Positions 8,774-18,882 of a DNA stretch of 55,019 nt are shown here, piece by piece. Position numbers and translations under genes: made by a program. The DNA lies in the NCBI GenBank assembly GCA_900073065.1, contig FJOG01000099.1, positions 4,323 through 59,341 of the forward strand, written 5' to 3'. The notes beneath the pieces were generated by a model that was not told the origin of the DNA, ran no database searches, and saw only the letters and a list, made by a program, of their open reading frames with translations. The DNA comes from Phialocephala subalpina. Lineage: Eukaryota > Ascomycota > Leotiomycetes > Helotiales > Mollisiaceae. Position 1 is the stretch's first letter. Each line of letters opens with the position of its first letter.

Positions 8774-11462
8774 TTACTTGTTCGCTAATTCGATCGCTTT
8801 GGTGGCCGCCTCCTGGAAGTCGTCGAATGCATGCAAAGGCAACCCACTTTCACCAATCTGAGCCATAGATTAGCTTGAGGTTATGGTATGACAAGAATGG
8901 TACTCACGATCTTCTGTCCCTCCTCTTCATTTGTTCCACGGATCCTCACAACGACCGGAAGTCTCATCTCCAGCTCCTTGAAAGCCAGAAGGACACCATT
9001 GGCAATCATGTCACCCAAGGTCAAGCCACCGAAGATATTCACAAAGATGACCTTAACTCGCGGATCCTGAAGAATCACCTGAAAGCTCTTCTTCACCGTC
9101 TCACTCGTCGCCTTCCCACCAGTATCCAAGAAGTTTGCGGCTTTACCACCAGCATCAGCCAATGCATCGACAGTGTTCATCGCAAGACCTGCTCCGTTAA
9201 CCAAGGTCCCAATATTCCCATCGCCAGCAAGCTTGATGTAAACAATTCCGTCTTTCTCAGCTTCCACTTCTTGTGGGTCTTCATCTTCGATTCTGCGCAG
9301 GGCATGGATATCTTCTTGTCGCTTTGTGCTTCGGAAAGCTGCGTCGTCGAAGCCGAAGTTTGCACCGACTACTTTGAGCTCGCCTAGTCGTTCCACGAAC
9401 ATGGTTTCGAGGAGAAAGGCCTCTTTCTTCATGTAGAGGTCGATCAACCCGTTAATGAGCTTTGGTAGGGAGTCCTTGGATGATTCGGTAAGTTGTAAGT
9501 GCTGAGCAATTGCTGCGATTCTGATTGAGTCAAGACCCTTTCTGTAGTCGAATGAGAACTTCTTCATATCGAGATGCGGCTGGTTTGTATCAGCTGCTGG
9601 TGAAGCAACGATGCAGGGCGATAGGTTTGCTCGGTCTACTGCGACTCCAAGCATCTAGTTGAAGACTGGAATTAGCATAACTCCGAGATGGGTTTCGTCA
9701 CGTTGCTCGAAAAGGAGTGAAGGGTAAACTTCCTGGGAAGCGAGGCACTTACGTGCTTCCGACCCTTCCCAGAGTAGACAGATGCGTTGATACCTCGCTC
9801 TCGAAGAAGACCCAGAGCTTGATCTTCGGCAATGTGTAGATTTCGGCGTTGCTCTATCTGGAATGAATAGCTTGCTACTCGTGGCCGCACCCTTCGCAAA
9901 GTATGTAGGCCTCTGCGTTGAGAAACTCCTGATCCAGAAGTGGCGGCACCACTGCTGGCACGCCCCGAATTTCCCAGAAGGACCTTCATAGCATCTCCAA
10001 GCTTAGATGGATGATTGACGACCGTAACTCCTACGTCTTCCAAATGCTTTATTTTTGTCAAGGCATCAGACTCTCCGGGTAAAGTGAAAGCACCAGCATG
10101 TCCCATCACCCTCCCAGCAGCGGCGTGAACGCCACCAATAAGTGCAGAAATAGGTCTGTAGCTACATCAGGCTGGATTTTACCAAATGAGTCTCGTAAAC
10201 GCAAACGTACTTGGGATTTGATGACCGGTTCCGATATTCTCGTATCCATTCAGCAGCTTCCGGCTCTGCTTCACCACCAATTTCTCCAATGAGAATGATT
10301 CCTTCGGTGTCGTCATCATGCTCGAAGACCTTGAGTGCATCAACAAAGTTAGTGCCTGCAAGAACATCACCTCCCATACCAATACAAAGACTTTGTCCAA
10401 GTCCAGATCGCGTTGTTGATGCCACAGCTATTTGCCTATTAGTATGATCTAGTCACCGATTGATTTTTGCTTCACCTTCGTAGCTCAAGGTTCCGGATTT
10501 TGCAATGATTCCAATTCGACCTGGCATGAAACATGGCAAAGGTTGAAACCCTATCCTACATTTTCCAATCGCAGATATGATGCCAGGAGCATTTGCACCT
10601 ACAAATCTTGACTTCGATTGGGTTTTTAGAATTGAGTGTATCTCGAGGGACGTTAGTAACGCAATTGCAAAGAAAACATAGTATCATACTCTCATGATGT
10701 CGTGGATTGGTATACTATGAAGAGTTTAACACAAAGTCCCCACTCTAGACGCAAACGCAATTGAAAGATGCCAACAGAGGGCAAACTTGCTATTTAAAAG
10801 TCTCACTTGAACTATGTAGCTGCATATAGGAGGCCAAGGGTCAAAAACACTTACTGCTCCGCGACTGCAACAACCAGAGGCACCTAGGAGGAGAACATTA
10901 GCCAACTGCAAGGTATGATGAAATCAGGTGGTCCTACTTCCGCCTCAATTGCCTCTTCTATGGCCGCCGGTGCTTGATGAGCTGCTACATAGATACCCGT
11001 GGCATCAGGCTTCAGCTTCTTCATAGCCTATCATTGTCTCTATTCAGTAATAGACCATCAATCCATAAAAGGAACACTACCTCGCGAACAGTGGGGAGCA
11101 CAGGAAGTCCCAAGTGCTCTCCATTCTTCCCAGGAGTGACTCCGCCGACAATGTTGGTACCCCATGCTATCGACTCTTTCGCATTTGCTGTTGCCTGGTA
11201 GAGTTTCAGCAAAATATCATTTGCAAACTTAAAGAGAGTCTCACTTGTCTTCCTGTCCATCTTGTCAGCTGATTGAAGAGTGGGTGAAATAGATGTTTGC
11301 TCTAAATTTACCTGTAAAACCTTGAAATATAACCCGTGTATGCTTCCCGATCTTCAAGTTGGAAATGGTATCTGAATATGACAAGTGACGAGAAGAACTG
11401 CTGAAATGTTTTCTGGTCCACGTGCAAGTACTTCTACCCCGCAGGACATGCCGTGGAACCAT
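8774..11462 (-). CDS. Fused succinate-CoA ligase-like alpha-beta protein, ATP-grasp truncated
   Basis: About 680 residues in several exons. The N-terminus ([15 protein letters not shown]) is Arg/Ser-rich without acids, like a mitochondrial presequence. The alpha half follows with [19 protein letters not shown] and the active-site motif GHAGAF, whose His is phosphorylated in succinyl-CoA synthetase. A linker near 9920-9840 again looks like a presequence. It runs into a beta half with a short [13 protein letters not shown] start, then jumps to the region before the ligase domain. That domain is conserved ([31 protein letters not shown]). Most of the ATP-grasp fold, about 120 residues, is missing. 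The last exon ends after a GTGAGT intron at the stop codon 8776-8774. The start is the simplest in-frame ATG; a more upstream exon (11700-11600) is possible. Function is uncertain without a nucleotide site. Confidence 0.8.
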
Positions 11463-12036
11463 GTCGGGCTTCGATTTTGCAGAATGACCAGCTGAGACTT
11501 CTTGAATATGTACAATCTACCTGACCAATAGACTTTTTGCAGAGAATAGAAGAATATAGAATTATATGAAAGACAAGAGGAACGAGATGGCTAACCAGTA
11601 TCCGGTCCTCGGCCGGGAATAGCAGCGGATGGAGCTTGCCTTGCCTTTCCCCACAGAACACGTGCAGCACTTGCGGGGGCGGCCTCGAAGGATTGAAGCC
11701 ATTGCCAATTGCATCACTGTGCTGAGAGGCTGCTGAACCTGGCCACGAGGAGGCTGAAAGATTTTCTCCCGTGGTGCAGACTCTGACCATCTGACCGGAA
11801 GGGCCGTGTTTGGATCTTGATCAGAAAGTGGTCTGGGACAATTCACGGATGATCTCCAACATGCGTGGCATCCCCGCTATTCGTACATTCTTCTAGACTC
11901 CCCCACAAAACTGTGTGTCCCTTTCACCACACAGCGAGCTTCGACAAGTGATTGTATACCGTATACTTATATACCTCTTGCATGAGGACAATTCTGGAGA
12001 TTCATAGCTGCCGTTGACAATCCCAGCCCTATCAGA
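11463..12036. other. Divergent promoter region
   Basis: The ligase-like gene and the small plus-strand gene diverge from here. Minus-strand frames at 11562-11846 include a second presequence-like start (MASILRGRPRK), which could be an alternative first exon of the ligase-like gene. I could not find a splice that joins it in frame. Confidence 0.35.
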
Positions 12037-12642
12037 ATGGCAGAGCCGAAAGGTTTGTTGGACTGCCTCGGTTGTTCCAAATTTATGCTGACTCGTACTA
12101 AGCCCTCGATGCTTCTCTGAAAAGCCTGTCACTGAATCCTCAGCCCTCGAAATCTTCCGCCTCGTTCAAGAAGAAGCAGACTGTGTCGGGATCATGGGAC
12201 GACGAGGAGCTCGAGAATTCCGGCGATGAGACTGACAGACCTCTCTCTCCACAGCAATCGGCAGACTATCCTTCAGGTAATCGAAGTCCCCTGTGTTCAA
12301 GACGGACGCGTACTGATTCAATGATCAGCTCCTCCGCCCACCCCAATCTCTCCTTCAACATCATTCGCACGGGGGACATTTGTCAGCCCGTATGGATTCG
12401 GCACAGACGGTTCTGCAGATGCGAGAGCAGAGAGGGCGAGGCCAGAGAAGACAGATGCTGTTGCAAAAAGAATGATTGCTGGGGCACTGGGAGTCAGAGC
12501 CCCCAAGAAGACGGAGGAGCAGAAGGCGTACGATAAGGCTATTAAAGAGAAGGAGATCAAGAAACGCAACCAGGAGAAGGAAGCTGCCGCGAGAGCGAAG
12601 GAAGAGGCTGAACGAGCAAAGGCAGCCGTATGGGAGGATTAG
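12037..12642 (+). CDS. Small charged conserved-looking protein, unknown function
   Basis: I do not recognise a named family. Splicing 12037-12052, 12103-12276 and 12329-12642 gives 167 residues with correct phases. Exon 1 is only 16 nt. The N-terminal half is Ser/Pro-rich and acidic (SGSWDDEELENSGDETD). The middle has FARGTFVSPYGFG, followed by a segment reading KRMIAGALGVRAPKK. The C-terminus is a long Lys/Glu/Ala helix, probably a coiled coil, ending AAVWED. The pattern suggests a nuclear or cytosolic fungal protein. The donor GTTTGT and the acceptor TACTAAG at 12102 were chosen because only they keep the frame. Confidence 0.72.
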
Positions 12643-13119
12643 GCAGCCTTTTGAAAGAAATGCATGGTTTGGCGATCCGGGTTTGAAATGGTGCATGGTT
12701 ATGGCGTTGGAATTTTGCATATAGTATTCGGTGAAGGAGACGACCGAAGGTACTCGAGCACTGGAACATATATACTCACACAGCTTCACTAGCATTGTTG
12801 AAAGTCTTGTTTGATTGGTTTCCGATTGATTTCGTCCTCACTGACAAGCTATGGGCTGGGGTTTGAGACCTTTCTTGGAATATGGTTGCTGAAGGTTTCC
12901 TCAATTCTCAAGTGCTAGAAAATCAGCCAACCCATCTTCCCCAAAGCAAGCATGCCATGATAAGAGACGCCTTGCACGCCCGCATATAAAATAACCCCCA
13001 TGAAGTCTCCCATACCATATCCGAGATGCAAAACACTCCACCCCGCCCTCACCCTCGATCATCTTTCGCCCCTTGATCACGATTGCATATGTGGTTTTCG
13101 CTCAAATCGATCGGTATGT
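12643..13119. other. Convergent 3' intergenic region
   Basis: The small charged protein gene and the SUMO gene end towards each other here. I see no coding frame with recognisable features. A long minus-strand frame at 12361-12795 is antisense to the last exon of the charged protein. Confidence 0.5.
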
Positions 13120-13514
13120 CTAGTTCGCGCCACCAATCTGCTCTTGATGTACTTCGAGAGTATCTCCGTCCTGCATATCGAGCTATCAAGAAAATCACGT
13201 CAGCATCTTTACCCAGTGGCGCATTCATGGTGAAAGATGGAAGTAGCGCAGGTGTGATGTGGGTTGCTTACCGTGTCTGGACTATCGGTGGGTTGGACAC
13301 GACTTCCGTCGAAGAGGAATCGGACAGATGTTGGTGCCTTGCCTTGTCTCTCGCAGAAAGCATCCATCAGCTTCTTCAGGGCGGTGGTACGCTTGATCTT
13401 GAAGAAGACCTCATTGTTGTTATCTGTGACTTTGATGTTGAGATGCTCGCTCTGGCCAGCACCCTCAGGCTTCTCGGGCGCACCGGGGCTTCCGTTATCG
13501 TCAGATCCAGACAT
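13120..13514 (-). CDS. smt3: SUMO (small ubiquitin-like modifier)
   Basis: The precursor is about 100 residues in two exons. An unstructured acidic N-terminus of about 20 residues (MSGSDDNGSPGAPEK) precedes the ubiquitin fold, with SEHLNIKV, then FFKIKRTTALKKLMDAF and VRFLFDGSRV. After a phase-0 intron of about 90 nt (donor GTAAGC) the protein ends LDMQDGDTLEVHQEQIGGAN. The Gly-Gly is followed by only two residues (Ala-Asn), which a SUMO protease would remove before conjugation. A long GT-rich leader upstream (13520-13680) may hold a 5' UTR intron. The family assignment is firm. Confidence 0.96.
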
Positions 13515-13973
13515 TGTGAGAGGAGGTGAATGTGTGTTCTAGATTCGAGTACTTGTGCGTAAGGCTATCGCGCTTCTTAGATATGGGTTTCGTTGGTATT
13601 GAAGTATTTGGGGTGGACTTACTGTGAGAGTTTGAGTTGTGGAGCTGGATCGAGTGGAATTTCGACCGTGTTTTGCGCGTGGTAAGAACAGTGGTGAGGT
13701 TGTAGGAAAGAAGAAGTCGGTGGTGGGGGAGAAGGGAGTTTAGCTCAATTCACAACGCGTGGCGCTAGCGTTAACCCCTCCGGTGTCTGACTTGATGGGA
13801 CGAAAGTTTGAAGATGAAAGCGACCAGTAGACGCAATTTTTAGGCACTGCTGCCAGGTGAAAAGCTATTGACCCATCTTTGCAAGGAGATTAAGTTGAGA
13901 GTGAGAGCGACCTTCCTAAGTATCACTGTTGCCTCTATCCGCCAGACAAAGCTGAAGGCAAGGGTTTTCAACA
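13515..13973. promoter_or_regulatory. Shared promoter of SUMO and CMC4
   Basis: A 459-bp spacer separates two divergent start codons. It should hold both promoters and 5' UTRs. I see no clear TATA box or other motif that I can assign. Confidence 0.4.
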
Positions 13974-14375
13974 ATGGTATCTAGGACTTTCTTTTGATGT
14001 TACGGCCAGCTGCTTATAATTCGCCAGGCCAAACATGATCTAGCTACAGATCCCCCATGCCATGCTAAAGCGGTAAAGTGAAGCAAACATTCATTGGGAA
14101 CATTCCTAATTAACAAATTCTTCAGTGTGCCATCCAAAGTTAGTACCCGAGTCAATATCCTATAGCGAGGCATGAGGCTAATGCCAACAGGTTGCCTAGC
14201 GAAGAATTTATATAACGAAGAAAAGTGCCGCTCCGAGGTTGATGCTCTGTATGAGTGTTGCAATGATTTCTATTCTCGCAATGGTGATAATGCGAAATCA
14301 ATCAGTTGTCCCAAAGCGTCGTTGTTGCGCCTGAAGATGAAGCAGAGGATGGAAGAGACCAAGTCGAGAAGCTAA
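13974..14375 (+). CDS. cmc4: Cmc4, twin-Cx9C mitochondrial intermembrane-space protein
   Basis: Splicing 13974-13976, 14028-14072, 14126-14138 and 14191-14375 gives 81 residues with closed phases. The first Cx9C motif spans PCHAKACAIQSC and the second is CRSEVDALYEC. A further Cys pair (ECC and SISC) and the basic tail KMKQRMEE match yeast Cmc4. Proteins of this class are imported by the Mia40 disulfide relay and fold as two helices joined by two disulfides. Two features are striking. The first coding exon is the ATG alone, directly followed by a GTATCT donor, and the third exon is 13 nt. The gene is therefore easy to miss by standard gene finding. Confidence 0.9.
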
Positions 14376-14878
14376 AGGTACACTCGAGAGCAACTATTGT
14401 GCATAGATATCTCGTTAAAGAGAAGAGATCTAGTCCACCAGACTTTGGTCCGAATCTGGATTCAAGAACTGTAACACTCCAAGTTTACTGCCCACCATCA
14501 GCCTGTGAGGTCAGGGAACGGAAACAGGAAGTATCGAATTCGCTCTGGGCGATCATGAGCGCGCAAGAGACCCTGTGGGCCTGAACAAGCAATGATGGTT
14601 ACTCCAGAGGAGGCTTGATCCGAGACTCTATATTAGATCGTCGTAGACATTATGTTGAAGAAAGAAGTTTTTTGCAAAGAGCTCGCGAGATTTTATGTTG
14701 CGGTCCCACCCATCGCGCTAGTCCTGGTTCTCGCTAGCCTTAGCTTCGCAAGGCGCGTTCATACGAGCTTTCATTGAAACTTTTGATACTTGAACATAGA
14801 TCCGCGTTCAGAGGATTCTGGTGCGCAACCACAACATCGGACAACCTTTATTTCAGGAAGGTGCGATCTTCTACAACC
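14376..14878. other. Intergenic between CMC4 and NUP84
   Basis: The stretch should hold the CMC4 3' UTR and the nucleoporin promoter. Plus-strand frames at 14306-14584 and 14774-14878 are short and featureless. I support no gene here. Confidence 0.5.
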
Positions 14879-17800
14879 ATGGCGCCAATGACGCGCAGCA
14901 ATGCCCTGGTCTCTCTGTCAGATGGACTGCCGCTTCCACCTCAAGTACAAGCTTCCTGTTTATTGCTCGAATGGCCATGCTGACCTACTTTCTCAACAGC
15001 CGCGATATCGAGAAGCTAGTTGGCAGTTTGTACCGGTCAGTATATACCATTGGAGCTGTGTTCCACTTTCGCTGACTTGTCGTAGCCTGAATCTCGGTCC
15101 GAACGTGAATTATCTGAAGAGCCAGCTTCGTCCTACAATGAGAGCGCAGACGCTGCATCCAGAGATGGAGAGGAAGATTATGGTAAGTACTCACTTGAAT
15201 TCTAATCTTGTGAAGCTAGTCAGAACTATGAATAACATCCTTTTCGCAGAATATGAGAATCCACCACCGCTTACGAGCCCTGACGACCATGAAGACATTC
15301 TTCACCCACTTCGAGAAGCTGCAAACCGGGTTGGACGAGAAGTGGAGCGATTTGCTGAAGTCCTGGATGCGTACAATCCCAAAAGAGCCACGGCCGACGA
15401 GGAACGACAGGAAATGATGTTCGACTTGATCGATCATTATCATAGTGTTGCCAAGGACACGATCCAACGCCTCGAAAAGGAGCACGCCCACGAGATACGA
15501 AAGCTTGAGCGCCAGTCAAGGAGGAATATACCTAGCTATGAGGTTCCTACCTCCGATGATGAGATGGATATAGAAGAATCCGAGCAAGGCTCTCCGTACC
15601 CCGAGCAGCAGACGAATCTGAGAGATCTGGAGCGCTGGAAACAGGAAGCAGAGACCTGGGATCTACTACGTCGCCTCGTCCAGCTCCGTTTCGCATCACC
15701 AACCTCTGCCGCGTCTACGTCGGATACCCCGATCCATCAATATTCTACTGAACGTGATATCTGGGAGAATTTCCTTGAGACGGACAAACTCGCGCTAGAG
15801 AGGAGGACCGTTCTTCAATGGTTGGAAGAAACAGCCGACGACTCTCGCGAGAAGATACACGATCTCGTTCAGGATCTCCAGCAGAATGCTGACCGGGGAG
15901 AGATTACTGCTTATGGTTGGATTCATACGAGGTTAGCAGTCAAGCAGTTTAAACGTCAAGCTTCTTCTTCTGGACCTCTCGACCCATCCTCACAAGACGT
16001 CCAACGAAGTTTATTCAATTCTGCTGGAACAGAGCCTCTGGTTACCCAGCTAGACCCCGACGCCACAACACGACAGAACCGGCGATTAGAGGTTCAAGAT
16101 GAGCATTTCGAACGTTCTATTTGGTTGGCATGCTATGAGATGCTACGTCGTGGTTGGGACCCGGCACGTATTCGAGAAACCTGTGAGGAGTACACGGAGG
16201 TTTGGAGAGCTGTCAGCATGTCGGGCTTCCCGGACCAGAGATCGGAAGAGGACGAAACCTCCGATGATATAGGCGCAAGCTCTCTCTGGCGACGAATGTG
16301 TTTCACTTTGGCTCGTAATGGGGGAGGGGACGACTACGAGCGAGCAGTTTATGGTTTGCTGAGTGGCGATATCTCTAGCGTAGAACCAGTTTGCGAATCA
16401 TGGGACGACTTCCTATTTACTCACTATAACGCGTTGTTGAGGACACAGTTTGACAGTTACTTGGAGAAGGTTAGACCTCAGAACCTAAAGCTGCTTGGTT
16501 CTGTTGGGGTATTCGACGCAGTCCAGTTCCACGGCGAGGTTGGCAGCGCTGGAAAGAGGCTCATTGCCAACCTTCGAAGCGATCCTCGGACCTCCCATGA
16601 GACGATGCAGCCTATGAAGATGCTCCAAGGAGTTCTAATCGCGAACGACTTTTCGAACTTCATCTACCAACAGGGGTTGGCGCTTTCCAAATTTGCTAAT
16701 GCGACGGGCCTCTCAAGTCTCATACCCCCAACTGCGAAACAACCAGAGAATGAGGACGTCACCAAGTACATTGCTCTGGACGATCATGACAGCCTGAGAG
16801 TGTTCACTCACGTATTGCTTATATTCATGGGGCTTGGCCTTGATCTAGGCGGCGTCTTTCGCGAAATGGACGTGGAGAATATCATTGTGGCATACATCAG
16901 CTTCCTTCGACTTGCCGGCAAGGAGGAGCTAATCCCCCTGTACTCCTCACAACTGTCTGGGGAGCGAAGATACGCCATCCTTTGCCGGAACCTTATCGAT
17001 GTCACTGACCACGAGCAACGTGTTACGCAGATCAAGTTAATGAGAGAATTGGGGCTTGATGTGCAAAAGTTCGTCGAATATCAGGCACGGTATCTGGTCG
17101 ATGACTACAAAGATACTGTTTCTGGGTTCCCCGCTTCTGGCAATTTCAAGCTTTTTGACGATGCCCTAGTGCCTAGAGGATCATATAGAGGAGTTCGAAG
17201 AGACTTCTTTGGTGACGATCCTGACAAAATCGACAGGATTGACATGCTCTTGATTAGAAGTCTTGAGTGGTATCTCCTGGTAGATGGGATGTGGAGTCAA
17301 ACCTTTTATGTCGGGACTATGCTATACGTGCGATTCTTCAGTGAGTCACATTCATCAACCGTCCTTGTTATCACTAATTCTTTATCTTAGAACATATGCA
17401 TCTCAATGCGGCTCGAAAGCTGGCGGTGAGAGTTCCAGCTGGAATGATCGCGCAAGTCAAGACCCGGGCAATTCTTGGAGATAGTTTTGACTTTGATGGA
17501 CTAGAGTCAGGAGAGGATGAGGACTTGACTGAGGTGCTTGATGGTTCGGCTGATCAGAAGAAGTTGCTACGCAAGCATCTACTTGATGAGGCAAGGAACT
17601 ATCGGGAACTTGAATGGCTCATAGAATGTCTCGACAATATCGAGACAGTCGCGAGTATGGAAAGCTTGGTTAAGGAGTAAGCTTCGCTTCCACCTTTCCC
17701 CGGAATCCGCACTGACTTGCTACTTTAGAAAAACCCAGCAGCCAAACACAATTGGAAAAAGCTGGAGGCAGGAGTTAGCGAGCGCCTTCAAGCCAACTAA

Positions 17801-18242
17801 GATTTCTGTGCAACCGCTGCTGAAAGGTTGGCTGGCCACATATCAAAGAGGTACCTACTCATTTCTAACCCGCCCGTTGCTGATCTAACATGTTGTAGAG
17901 GACCTTGAACCTGATCTCAGACTTCTCCGAGAGGCTTACCTTCCAGAGACACTCCTAGCTTACATTACCTCATTACAGTTCGCAGGCCAGAAGCTCAGTC
18001 GTGAATTCTTGCTGGAATGTATGAACTTTTCTACTCTGGTAGCTGACGAAGACTCGGATCTGCTTGAAGTCTTCATGAGAACGGGACGAATGCAGGAGCT
18101 GGTTGAGATTCTTGCTTTCGCGAGCAAGAACCTGCTGCTAGTAACATCGGAGAAGCCAGGATCATCGACAAGCAAGAAGATGAGAATGAAAGGACAGACT
18201 CATGAGTTGTGGAGTGTCAAACCAAAGAAGGCTCAAGAGTGA
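14879..18242 (+). CDS. nup84: Nucleoporin Nup84/Nup107
   Basis: A scaffold subunit of the Y-shaped (Nup84/Nup107-160) complex of the nuclear pore. About 1,000 residues in seven exons. Exon 1 (14879-14944) encodes MAPMTRSNALVSLSDGL; exon 2 is 36 nt (15000-15035); exon 3 is Ser/Glu-rich and ends GEEDY. The main exon runs from about 15250 to 17340. Three short-intron exons then carry the helical C-terminal part, ending SVKPKKAQE. The body is alpha-helical throughout, as in the ancestral coatomer element fold. DEHFERSIWLACYEMLRRG and the Trp-rich stretch near 16150-16420 match the Nup84/107 family. A longer reading frame that starts inside intron 1 should not be used. Confidence 0.9.
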
Positions 18243-18882
18243 TTCCTTGAGTCAGTATGACGACGGGATGTTCTGGCGGGGGGTTACGACAGTCGTGCTT
18301 CGAGAAGGGAAGGGCTCATGTATGATAATTTTGTATGATGGACGGACATCTCTGAAAATGAGAATAGCACTGGCTGAATTTCATACCTTTGGAGAATGGG
18401 GATTGGTTGCACAAGATTGTGTAGCAATCAATCACTTTTTCTGTGAATAGACGTGCCGAGTGGTCAGATAAGTCATGTCGATATCAATATCGATTTGTGC
18501 TGCGCCACCACTATTTGTTGATGATGACCGCCTGAACACCTATGCCTCGCGATCAACATCTAGGCTAGATGATATTGCACCCTGAATGTAGGAGAATAAC
18601 ATGAACAGCAGCACAATTGACCGTAGAAGAATTGCAAATTGATTCATTTGAAAGTGTATTTGTATTGAGAGGCTGGCTGTTCACTATTGAGGTGTATTTA
18701 TAGGCATCGGCACTGTGAGGGCTGTGAGTGGCCGCGAGTGCCCTTTGATTCACGGTTGGACGAGGCTTGTTACTTAAGCGGATGGCTGGTTATCCTCGTC
18801 GCATCGAGCACCTACTTGCCTACGTCCAAGAATCACACATGTGCCATACGATGGCGATAACCTCGAGGTTCAATCTGCGATC
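18243..18882. other. Intergenic, promoter of the AT-hook gene
   Basis: 640 bp with the nucleoporin 3' end and the upstream region of the next gene. The frame of the next gene stays open upstream to 18841 but contains no ATG before 18883. No other gene is supported. Confidence 0.5.

Noticed and set aside
12361..12795. 144-codon minus-strand frame at the 3' side of the small charged protein
   Set aside because: It is antisense to a Lys/Glu-rich helix and gives Leu/Phe-rich shadow sequence without start context.
14901..15250. Long plus-strand frame that would give the nucleoporin an N-terminus starting at 14901
   Set aside because: It reads through two introns and gives Cys-rich, non-family sequence. 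The spliced start at 14879 gives the natural N-terminus and joins in phase to GEEDYEYENPPP.
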